Assembly: GCA_034509425.1 (NCBI GenBank)
Contig: JAVTVJ010000863.1
Span: forward strand, 434,001-498,000
Source of the DNA: Eopsaltria australis
Lineage: Eukaryota > Chordata > Aves > Passeriformes > Petroicidae
Direction of reading: 5' to 3'
DNA: 64,000 nucleotides
A model generated the notes under the pieces. It had not been told where the DNA came from and made no database searches. It saw nothing but the letters and a program-made list of their open reading frames with translations. The position numbers and the translations under genes are program-made. Positions 36,178-48,100 of the stretch are shown piece after piece. How positions within the stretch are numbered: the stretch's first letter is position 1; each line of letters starts with the position of its first letter.

Positions 36178-39100
36178 TTTCCACCTTGTTTTACAACACT
36201 CCCTTTTAGGTTCTTACACATCTGCGACATGGAACTCCACAGAACAATAAATAATTGGCATTCATATTTCTCTTGACTCAGGAGTATTTACAGATTGTTT
36301 AGCTGGATGACAGGTACAAAACATTGGCATCACAGTAAATATCATTTTGACACCAGAATCCATTTCCCCATTAAAAATTAAATTAACATTGATTTTTTTA
36401 AAACAATTTTAACAATTAAAAATGCTCTCAAAGGCATGTAAGTACACGAGTTGTCATAGGCAGTAGTAATGGACCATATTGGCAAAGCTGTGAACCACAG
36501 GATTTCATGCAAATCATAGAGTTTAATAACTAATTATAAATAGAGAGCCCATCCAGCTCCTGCTGAGGTGGGCACTGGGCTGGCCCCGTGCCACAGGAAC
36601 AGCCTGGCACCCTGAGCTGCACCTGCCAGGGGCTCCCATCCCTGGGGCTCCCATCCCTGGGGCTCCCATCCCTGGGGCAGAGCTGTGCCTCTGCAGACCA
36701 GGGGCTGTGATGCAGCAGAGCTGCAGCAGCTTTCTCACACACAAACCCCACAGAGGAGCTTTAGGGATTCCCCTTCTGGCCTGGGGCTCCCTGACAAACC
36801 CAGCTCACCTCCAGCACAACCTCCCTCAGCAGCCCCAGAGGCCAAGGGCTTGGCTGGGACAGCCCAGGGGAGCACAGGGAAGCAGCTCTGGTGCTGCCCA
36901 GGCACAGCTGCAGCTCCCAGCACACATCCTCACCCCCAGGGGACACCAGGGATGTCCCTGATGTCCCCTCAGCCAGCTCTGATCACACCCTGCACAGACT
37001 GAAGCTGCTGCTGCTGAACACAGAACGCTGGGTTTCCACTGCGAAACAAATGTTTGCACAGATGAACAGGACAAGCTCTGTGAAACGCAGAGTGAAGGGG
37101 ACAGAGAGGGCTGCAACACACCTGGAATTACTGCAGGGGTGCAAGAAGAGAACAGCGTGTGCCACAGAACCTCACCCTGCAGCAGCTCAGCACGGAGTGT
37201 GGGCAGCCACGGGCAGCAGGAGCAGGGTCAGAGTCACTCTGGGACACAGGGACAGCCCTGGAGCAGGGTCAGAGTCACTCTGGGACACAGGGACAGCCCT
37301 GGAGCAGGGTCAGAGTCACTCTGGGACACAGGGACAGCCCTGGAGCAGGGTCAGAGTCACTCTGGGACACAGGGACAGCCCTGGAGCAGGGTCAGAGTCA
37401 CTCTGGGACACAGGGACAGCCCTGGAGCAGCCCCAAAGCACACAGGTCACACGTGAACTGCTACAGCACATAACCCACACAGATAAAGGAGTAGGAAGAA
37501 CACTAAGGCCACAAACAAGGTACTACACAGAAGAAGAAATCGATGCTTCACTCCCCAGAAGCACAAATTATGAGCATACTAGAGGAAAAGGTGAAATTTC
37601 CAGCAGAGAATCCATTTATTTTAATGTACAGTAAATATGAACACATGTATTAAATTTTGCTTTTAAAAACATTTTTAAATAACTTAAGAGAAATGGGCTG
37701 CAAACATAAAGTGCTAAACTTGAAAAATAGAAGTGTTCCTCTTTCCTGCTGTTTGTTAGATGGCAGTTTTAGTCTCTGACTGCTTTGAAAAAATGTAGTG
37801 TATATCCAGGCAGAAATGACTTCCTGGATTTACTACCTTGTGCAAAAACACGAGCTGCAAAGAACATAATCCACACCCCAAAACACGGCTAGAGATCACT
37901 ATCAACTCTACCAAATATGCTACTAAGCTTATGATTCAATAAATACAAATGAAATCACAGTTCACTCCCTTTCTTGGTGTAAGCTAATAGTTTGCAAATA
38001 TGGTCCACTCAGTGTAAACTGTATTGACTTGAGGAAACAGTGAATTCTACCCTACCTATGTCTCCAATATTTACACACAGTAGCTTGGCACTGTTGCTGT
38101 TGCAGGACATTGAACCACCAACACACAGGAGAGAGGGACAGGGCTGGGCAGCTCAGTCTCCACCTGGGGCCAAAAGGAATTCTTGGTTCTTGTACTTATA
38201 CTAGTGAAAGCAGATTAGATGGGATACTGGGAAGGGATTGCTCCCTGGGAGGGTGTAAGGCCCTGGCACAGGGTGCCCAGGGAAGCTGTGGCTGCCCCTG
38301 GATCCCTGGCAGTGCCCAAGGCCAGGCTGGACACTGGGGCTTGGAGCAGCCTGGGGCAGTGGGAGGTGTCCCTGCCCATGGAGGGGTGGCACTGGATGGG
38401 CTTTGGGGTCCCTTCCAACCCAACCCAACCCATTCCATGATTCTGTGAAATGCTGCCTGGGGGCTCCAGAACAGCGGATGGCTGACACCATCCTGTCGTG
38501 ATGAGGACAGTGTTAAGGATCTTTTTGGCATTAATCCACAAAAGGCTGGGAGCCCAACTCCCAGAAGGGAGCTCAGGCTCTGGGCTCTGATTTGGAACAG
38601 GAGAAGGAGCTCAGGCTTTGATCTGGGACAGGAGCTCAGGCTCTGACTTGGGACAGGAGCTCAGGCTCAGCTTTGGGACAGGAGCTCAGGCTCTGGGCTC
38701 TGACTTAGGACAGGAGCTCAGGCTCTGACTTAGGACAGGAGCTCAGGCTCAGCTTTGGGACAGGGCTCAGGCTCAGGCTTGGGACAGGGCAGGAGCTCAG
38801 GCTCAGCTTTGGGACAGGAGCTCAGGCTCAGCTTTGGGACAGGAGCTCAGGCTCTGGCTCTTTCCCTCCTGTGCAGCCAAGGAACAGTGACGCCGAGCAG
38901 TGCCAGCTCCGCCCCTGGTTTCTCTGATGTGGGAAGAAGACATCAAGCAACTAATTTAGCACAGACTGAAGAGCCTTAGACAAGGATGGCTGCCACTAAC
39001 AGCCCATCGTGTTTGATGCATCAATCCTGCTCTAAAAGGTCCCTGTAAGTCTCTATCCCTCTGCTGAGAAGCCCAAGCACGTGCTGCTCTCCTCATGATA

Positions 39101-42100
39101 TAATGTGGACCAAAGTTTATTATAAAGACAGAACTCATTGAGTTTAATTTTCAAAAATTAAAACCACATAAATTTGCTCTGCACACCAGCCTAATGCCTT
39201 TGTATGAACCCACTCCTGTGATTCAGGTTTGGTTTTTAGAGCAAAGCAAGTGCAAGGTTCCAAAACCTGCCTCTCTGTGGGGAGCATGTCATTAAAACAT
39301 CCACCTAGGAGTGCCTCTGCTTATTTGCAGCTCATCCTCACAGCTTCACACTAACAGGAAACAGATTTCATGGAGCTGTGAGGAGTAGCAGCTCTGTGAC
39401 CTCTCCTTTCAGTCTCCAAGGATTCAAGACACGTCTGCCACATTGTCTGCAGAACAGTACGAGTCTCTCCTCACGTTGTCGACACATTTCAAGGATGATC
39501 AACTGCAAAGCTCTGTTCCAAAGAGGATTTGCTTTAGTTTAGATAATTTTCTCCTACACAAATAAATACAGAGTAAAGCCGCTATGTCACCAGCTCCTTT
39601 TAACAGGAAGCACAAAAGCTAAACAAAACTGAATTCTCTCGATTTGAGCTACCACTTCTCTGCCTTTATCAATGGCTGGATACCTCCAAAATCACTGGGG
39701 TGACCACGTTTCAACGGAAGGAAAATCTCAGCCACGCTCAGATTCTCCAGTGTGTGTGGATCCGACAGGCTGGAGCCCCATTATGGAAACAACATGCCAT
39801 AAATCAGGAATCTGCTGTCAGCAGTGTAGTGCATCACCTACATTAAGGGATTTCCAAGATGTAAAAAGAATGTAATGACTTGAACCAAAAAGACAAATAA
39901 CATTAAAAAAAAACGTAACACAATGCAAAGAACAGCACAGACACTTAAAAAATTCACTTTAAATTGTCAAATGTAAATCCCAAGGTCAGGTAGCAGCTTC
40001 CACAGACTTTGAACCATGCAACAGAAACCCCTCGCCATCGCAGTTCCACACATTTGACCCCAGTTAAGTGGAACAAAAGTGCCAAGAACTGGATGAACTC
40101 AGAGCCCCCACCCTCCAAACACTCCCTTTTTGAGTTAAGATTCCCTTTGAGGGCAGTCTGGAAGTGCCTCACTACAGCAGCAGGTAACAGAGATTACCAC
40201 GGGTCCTGACGCAGGTGTGGGATGCATTCATGTGCTCCTGCCATACGCACAAATAACTCATGGGAGCTGGGTTTGTCTCTGGGCCCTGGGCAGTGCCTGT
40301 CTCTGGGCCAGGAGCAGCCCTAGGACGTGAGCTTCGAGTAGCTGGGGGGAGAAAACCTCCGTCTCAGGTACTTGAGGACGTAGAGGGGCAGGCAGCTCAC
40401 CAGGGTGATGACAGTGACCTTCCACAGGAACGACAAGGTGGCAATGAAGTAAACATCTGTGTGGAGAGACGTGCACAGAGTCAAAAACATGGGGAAGTCA
40501 TCCTGGGAAAGGGTGCAGAACAGCAGCTCAGCCTACCAGAGCTTCCTTCTGCCCTTGGGGCTGGAACTGGATCCTCTTCATGGTCCCTTCCAACCCAGGC
40601 CATTCTGTGATTTTACAATTCTTCAAACTGCCCCACCTCCATATCCAAGTCCAAAGCTCATCTGATACCTGGCTCCTCACTCCTCTGCCCTTCTCTTGCC
40701 CAGAAGATGCAGAGATGTGCTGAGCTCTCACAGGTACCTGCCCTTCCAAACTCCACCTGAAACAGGGACATCCCCCTGGCACTGCCCAGCACTGCGTGTC
40801 CTCCCACTCTGGGAGCTCCTGACTCACAACACCTCAGGATCTTTGCAAAAAGAGTTAAAGCATTGTTCAAAAGGGGACTGTTATAACCACATGCAAGGAC
40901 ACAGATCCAGCCACGGGGAAGTTATCCCTGAAAGAGCTTTCTGGAAGAAGCAGTGACATCTTGTGGTTCCTGAATGAACACTGGAACAAGCCCATGGGTC
41001 TGATATTTGCACTCGACAGTTACTGGGGAAATCTGGAATTCCTTACTCTTTTTCCTCCAGTCAGGGAATAGGATTAGTTCTGCTGCAGGCAACTAAAATA
41101 CCACCACAAACCAAACCCTTAAGAGAATGGTTCCCATGAACAGATAAAATTAGGTAAGTTTTAGGAGGCAGCTTCTTCACCCAGTTTAAAAGACTAAATC
41201 TTTCTCTCCAACAGCAGAGACTTCAATCTGTGATGACAAATTCCCATATGGAAATACAGGTCACTGCTACATGAGACAGCTAGAGCTCAAAGAATGGCTG
41301 AGATTCACTGGGCAGCACACTCTGCTGACCACTTCACCTTCTCTAGCACTTTGCTATGAGAAGGAACCATAAAATACCTTCCAAGTGCCTTCAAATCACA
41401 CAGAGCTTGCTCTGGTGTCACTGTCACTGTGCCCATTGCTGGCTCCACCACCTGCCTTTTGCTCAGTTCAGCCCTGTTACCCTCCAGACCATGAAGTGAC
41501 CAGAGGGGAGCATTAAATCTCACCAATGAACTCGTGCAAGAAGACCAGGGAAGCGATGTAGCAGGAGAGGCTGAGCAGCTCAGCCACGATCATGAGCCAG
41601 TGCCACGTCTGGATTGTCAGTGCCACCATCAGCAGCTCGGTGAGAATCAGGGACGTGAAGGAAATGGCAACAATGTGCACGAATTCTGATTCAAAGAGGA
41701 GGAGGGCTCCATACATGATGATGCTACCTGCAAGGGAATGGAACTGTTTGAGTCAAACACCAGGCTCAGCTCTAAAACCCACAGTTAGGTCTTGGAAAGG
41801 CTGAAACAATCCTATCTTGAGGCTGTTTTTCATGAAACCTGATGAATGTAATGACAACGAAGCAGTTACTATTTGGGAGACATTACTGATGAGAAAACAG
41901 GGAAAAGTTACAGCAGAGGTACCCAAAGTTTTCTAACAGTCTATCATATTCATGGACACATGGAGATAGGAAATTAATACATGCTGTTTTGGCAACTGGA
42001 GATCTCTAACATCATGAAACTCTATCCTCCCACAAAAGCACTTGGTCACTACTCAGAAGCTAAAAGATATCACATTCTTCTATATCCTACTGCACTGCCT

Positions 42101-45100
42101 CGGTGCCAAGAGGCAGCAAAGTGTTGAAAAGCTCAGTGGATACAAGTGAGCCTCAATCTGCACTGCCTGGGCCGGGATCTCTCCCTTTCCCACCTCCCCC
42201 GAAGAGAATCCCATTAAAGCCCTGCTAACGAGGCATTGTTTGTGCTCCTCTCGGGCTGGCCAGGGCTCCAGGCCACCTGCACAAATAACTCATGTGAGCT
42301 GCATGAGTAATCCACAGCAACATCCATCACCCAGGCTGCCTCCGGAAGGGAAAACCTGCGAGGGAACCCAAGCTCCAGCCACAGAGTTCAAACCCAGCTG
42401 TGAACTTTCCAAACTTTCGGGCTGCTCGAGTTTTGGTCGGGCTCATCTCTGCTAGCAACTGGCCCCGTGTTTGGCCGCTGTTTGCTGCTCATCGAGCACA
42501 GCACTGGTGAAGTCACTTTAACCAAAGCCTGTAACCAGAGAGTGCTCTGAGCTCAAGGAGGAATCTTTCCCCCCGTGCATCACCCTCTGGCTGCAGCCTT
42601 CCAGCACTCAGGAGTGTTCTCTCAATGGCCTTTGCCATTGTGTTGCACAGCATCCCAAGCCCTTGGTCCCTTTGTAGGACTCCTGTGATGGAGTCCTACA
42701 GAAAATATTCAGAAAATAAAGCTAACAGATTTTACACTCCTAGATTCACTCCCTGCTGAGAATGGCAACATCAATTAAATTCATAAGAATTACCTGCTTA
42801 TTTTGACCCATTATTCTGACTTGTGTTGAGTAAGGAGTTTTGGGAAACAAAAAGTATTGCCACTTCAGCTTTTAGCTCCACATCACTGACCTGTCTTCCA
42901 CAATTCCCTGATTAACAGTTATTAGAAGTATTTGAGTTTGAGGTTACTTGATTTTAAAAAAAAAGAAAAAATGAAAGAAAAGACCTTCTTAGATATATAC
43001 CCAAATTACTACACCCACTGTAATTAAGGCATTTGCTTAATTGCTTTAGCAGCCTAATTAGAGTGTATGGGATATGATCAAGAACCTGAGCTCGACTCTG
43101 ACCCTGAATTACAGATGCCTGTGAAGCAACCAGAACTACTGCCACTTCCATTCTTGGATAAAATACAAAAGGCTACAGATGCTGCATTTTGCATTTGGCA
43201 AAAACCTACAAATTCTATAAATTGGAGAACTTTTCCCAAAACAATGGGAGAGTCACGAGCTCTGCTTTCCAGAGAGGCAACGAGAGCACTGCAAGGACTG
43301 CACAAAATTCCCGTGGATCATTCTGATGGGAAGAGGCACAATGGTTTCAATTCTACATCCCAGGGCTGACCAATTACTGCCAATATTTGGTTTTAGATAA
43401 ATTTTTCTTTGGTAACACTACTGACATTTCCAAGACAAAAAAAATATATATCCATCACCACAAGGATACCTTGGGAAATGCATTTGTGCCTTATTGAACT
43501 TCCTGCAATACAGAAACTTAGACAGTCACATACACTCTGCAACATCTAAAAGCACAAGCAGGAGTTGATTTCTTACCTTGATAAATGCTTATCAGGACCC
43601 AGATTAAAAATGTTTTGTATGACAACGGTCGTCCCTGGGTGGGAGAAAAAAAAGACAGAGCTCCACTGGGGTTTTCTTTTATGAAAATTCACTTATTGAT
43701 CAACTTAGAAATGAATGAGACTTGGAAGGTGATTTGGAAATAAAATAAATAAAACGTATCCAGCAGCCCTGAGGCAGTGCCCCTTTATTCTCATTTCTCG
43801 GGGTGCATGGAGGGGCTGGGGAAGCTCAGGGCCCCCCCAGCACAGCCTGGTCCTCACTGCACACACAATTCATTCAGTGCAGAGATGTCTCAGGAGCTCA
43901 GTCACTGCACTGTGAAATACAAGATGTGTGTACACACATCTGTGTGAATACATTAATATTGTATTGCTAGACACACACAAATCACCCTCATATTGAAGGC
44001 AGATAGATTTGAAAAAACCATCTCCAGCCAACACAGCCATACCAGCACAAAACCCCCTATGTTTAGACCAGGCCTAAGGATGGCTGAAGAATTAGTGGTT
44101 TATGACATAAGAGACAACATCCAAGTGAAACCAGATGGAGACTTATTGAGGCTCTGGAAAAACAGGCTGTGCTTCTGAGAGTATCTGTTTAACAGCAATC
44201 CTTGAGGGAAAGGCTCTGGTGAAGACTCAGTCCACCCTTTCCTTCAACTAAGAAAGATGTTCCCAGGCTGCATACCCCAGTTATTCAAAACATTTTCCAG
44301 GGAGGAAGAAAAAAAAAAATTTGAAAAGGAACCTAAGACAAGATTTACCTTCCTGGTATTTCTATGGTAAACACAGAATAAAGTTTTCTTTGTCTAAGGA
44401 GAAGGACCTGACTTAGGTGCTAAAGCTACAGAAATGGCACAGCAAGCAAACCTTCAGATCATGCTCAAGTCAAACTTCTGTAGAAGAAACTCTGGGATAA
44501 CCTCCTGCCTCCATCAAACGAGCAAATCCCTTCCCCTCTTCCCTTTTCTGGCTTCAGCACAGTGCCAAATCCCCAACAATTTCTCTTTTCCCTTTATTAT
44601 GGAACAATTTGGTAATATTAAATCCCTAGAATTTCCCACAGAATGGAACTTCTACTTCCCCAGCCATTTTTAATAAATTGCATTTCATGTAGCATTCAAT
44701 AAGCAACAGCCAGGAATTCTGGTTCTATCTGTTGATTCAAATTTGACTTTAACAAGATTTTGCCTGAAAATGCCTGATAAAGTTCTGGATCTCCTGGCAA
44801 TATATTTTTTACACATTTACAGTTTCAAATCGAGATGTGGCTCTTGCCTTAAACCAAAACACACAAATAAGAGTCTCCCACACCTTAAGAAGATCTTTGT
44901 AGAGCTCTGGATACAACATTGCAACTTCAGACTTCACATCCTTGTCCAGGACAAGAGAAAACACAGGAAACATGGTGTAAATTGTGGAGTACCTGGGGAG
45001 AAGGGAGGAGACCAGTAAATTATCTCAGGTGGAGGTGAACAAACAAATTGCAGGGTCCAGAAAGGAAATAAAACATTCTGTAAGTGCCAATAATGTACAG

Positions 45101-48100
45101 ATTATAAACACTGGCAAATGGAGCACACCAGAGTTTTGCAGGTAGGAAAAACCTGCAGGATTGGCTTTTGAGTGACTCCTGATCAGGGACACTCAAACAC
45201 AGGTGATTGCTTCAAGTATTGCAGTGGGTCATTAATGGAGCCAAGGACTGACCTGTGCCCATCCCAAACTCTGCTCTACAGCTCAGGTTTGATTCTGTTT
45301 GCATCAGGAGGGAATGGAGATGAATTTGCTGGGTGTTTTAAATTATGTACTCAAAAGCATAAAAAGTCATAGTGGGATTACAGCCCTATTTTAGACAGTT
45401 TTTGGACAGGAACTAAGGTTGAGCTGTCCCTGCTCCTGGCACTGCCTCTCACTGCTCTGCAGACACCAGTCCATGCCAACTGTCCCTCTGCTTTTTACTG
45501 GGACCAAAGGACATTTCTGGACGATGGGCTGCTTCACAGATGTGCCAAACCATCCTGCTGGAAAGGTTTCTGAAGTGTCTGCACTGCCTCTGCCCAGAGC
45601 AGAGGAGCAGGAAGGAGGCCAGGCTCACACCCAGCTCCTGAAGCTGTGCTGTGAGCACGGTGGAGATGTGCATGGCTTGTGTGTTAATCAGCCCAAATGT
45701 GTTATTGTGCAGAGGTTTTGCTCATTACCAGCAAAAAGTGAGCTCTTACCCAATGATGAGGAAGCCTTGGTAGAGAGGAACTGAAGCAAAGTAAAATACT
45801 GATGAGAAAACAGCCTAGAAAAGAAATGAGCTTCTTAGGCACTGAGATACTGCAGCAAAAGTAACAGCTTAAAAATACCCTCTGTTCAAACTGGAACATT
45901 CTTGCAGTGGGTTCTCCAAAGTCCTGAAATGAAGGCAGACTACTGGAATATTAACCCTTTCCACTCCTTTGGAGCAGTTGCTGGCATTTGTGCAATACCG
46001 GGAATTTTCTTGTGTGTTTTCATATCAAAGTAGCAACCTCAAGTCCTAACCCATGAAAATTTTCAGGGGAAGAAACAGTGGCATCCAAAATGAGACACAG
46101 GACCTTTCCCTTATGATTTGGCTTCTCCACCTCTGCTTGCAAACCCCCTCCTGGCAGCCCCTTTACCTGCATGGTGCTGATGCAGAGGCTCCTGTGGATC
46201 ACAAACTGGCTGAGGGCTGCAGACCTCTTGTAGCTGTTCCTTCCATGCACCATGAGCAAACGACCCAGGTGCTTGAACTGAGTGATGGAGAAATCAGCTG
46301 CCAGCGATGCCTGCTTCCCTTCCTGGGAACAACAGCAAGGAAAAGCACACTGAGGTCATGGCAGCACTGGAGACAAAGAATAACATGTTGTTTTTGAGTT
46401 ATCACTGGCAGAATTTCCAGGAGTATTTGCAGTATGTTAGGTGAGGGAGAGCATTGCCTCAGCACTTCTCCTTCCACTGTGGATTTTAAGCAAAGAGCAA
46501 AAACGTGAGGAGAATTCCCATTTGAACCTTGGCCTCCAATTCTAAGCAACCTCTGGATTCTGCTTCACAACACACATGTTAACGTGACACTCCTATCAAG
46601 TCAGTGCTCAACAGAACTTCTCACTCTCCAAAGTTCACTCAGTTTTGGCTCACTGCAAGCAGAGTCTGTCTGCTGCTGCCAATCCAGTCCTGCAGCTCCA
46701 CGTGCAGCAATCAGAGCTCTAACCCAGAGCTTGTTTTGCAAATTCATATGAACAGTTTTTAATTGTGCATGTAGGGTACATTTCATCAGTGTAATTATAA
46801 CTCCAGCATTTGGAGCATCTGAAACCCCCAAAACTAACCATGAGGGTCCAAATTCTGCCAAGAACCAAATAATGAATTTGAACTCCCTTTAACAGTAGTG
46901 TCCTTTACAGCCAAATGATTTCTCTTGATAGGGCTACTGGTCTGATGATGGTTCTTGTGCAGCTTGTTCCCTTTCTTGCGCAAATATCCGAGGATTCATT
47001 TAGGAGTTGCTTGAAAACTGGCCACAGAAATTCTCATTAAACATGAGGTAATCTCACCTTGCCTTCAACTCCAACCCCACAGTCAGCCTCCTGAATCATG
47101 CTAACATCATTCCCTCCATCACCTGCAGGGCAGAGCACAAACAAAACTGGGAGTTAAGCAACAGGAGCAACCTGCAACCCCACCACAGTCATCTGCACCA
47201 TGCTGGAATGTTACAAGAAACACTTAACCCCAGCAGCAAAAGTAAGATTTTAAAGAGAAATCATAATTTCAAGTTTTTAATTTTGTTTCAATTGATTGAG
47301 TGATTGATTTATCTCCTTATAGGTGGCACCATTACATCTACAATGCTGAAAGAAAGCCCTCAGATTAACAGTGGCACTTCACCTGATCAGGTGTGAGCTC
47401 TGTTTTGCAAAGATGCCACCTGAAAGGTGATGAGCAGTTTGGCTTTGAATTCCCACGTGCAAAATCACATCTTCTCTATCCCCCCACAAAACCACCGCTC
47501 CCTAAATCAGCATTTCCAGGCGTTGTGGGATGATGTGAGACTGTTCACTCAACCAGCAGGAACTGCAGATGCCATCCCCCGTGGTTCCCTGCTCCCTGGC
47601 TGCTCACTTACCCACGGCACAGGTGAGTTTGCCCGTCCTCTCCTGCAGCAGCCTCACGATCTGGGCTTTCTGCGTGGGGGCGCAGCGGCAGCACACGACA
47701 GCGGGGCACTGGCACGCCAGCTCCATGAACTCGTACTCGTAGTACTTGAGGCACACCTGGCTCACACACAGCACACACCTGGGTCACACCTGCTCTTGGG
47801 GCACGAGGGTTTCCCCACCCAGCCCCTGGGGCTGTCCCTACCTCCAGAGAGTCCCCCGAGATGACCAGGGCGCAGTCATGCTTGCGGCGGAAGGCGTTCA
47901 GCTCCAGGTGGGCTTCTCCTCGGTTTGTCACCTGGGGGAGGATGGAACTGAGCAAGGTGTGCTCCCACTGGGGTGAGAAAGCAGCAAAGAATCCCAGAGG
48001 GAACAAAAGCGACACAGGCAGGACAGGCAGCACACTGAGTTAGGGCACGCAGTCACAGAAACAAAAACTCAGGGTAGAAAGCTGAGTCAAAAGAATAAAA

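Larger units (their letters stand above)
36172..40319 (-). other. ATP9A: Probable ATP9A 3' UTR and downstream sequence
   Basis: No coding signal follows the stop codon. Minus-strand AATAAA hexamers occur at 39116-39121, 37615-37620 and 36172-36177; the last has a GT-rich stretch about 30 nt downstream. The human gene has a long 3' UTR (several kb, from memory), so the distal site is plausible, but a CR1 fragment and two minisatellites in between make a proximal end equally possible. Confidence 0.4.

Noticed and set aside
36891..37634. 247-codon plus-strand open frame with 41-bp repeats
   Set aside because: Most of it is the tandem array plus flanks; no conserved sequence.
43067..43369. 100-codon plus-strand frame in ATP9A intron 26
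   Set aside because: Unrecognised sequence, no splice-site or family support, and an open antisense frame is also present, so chance is likely.
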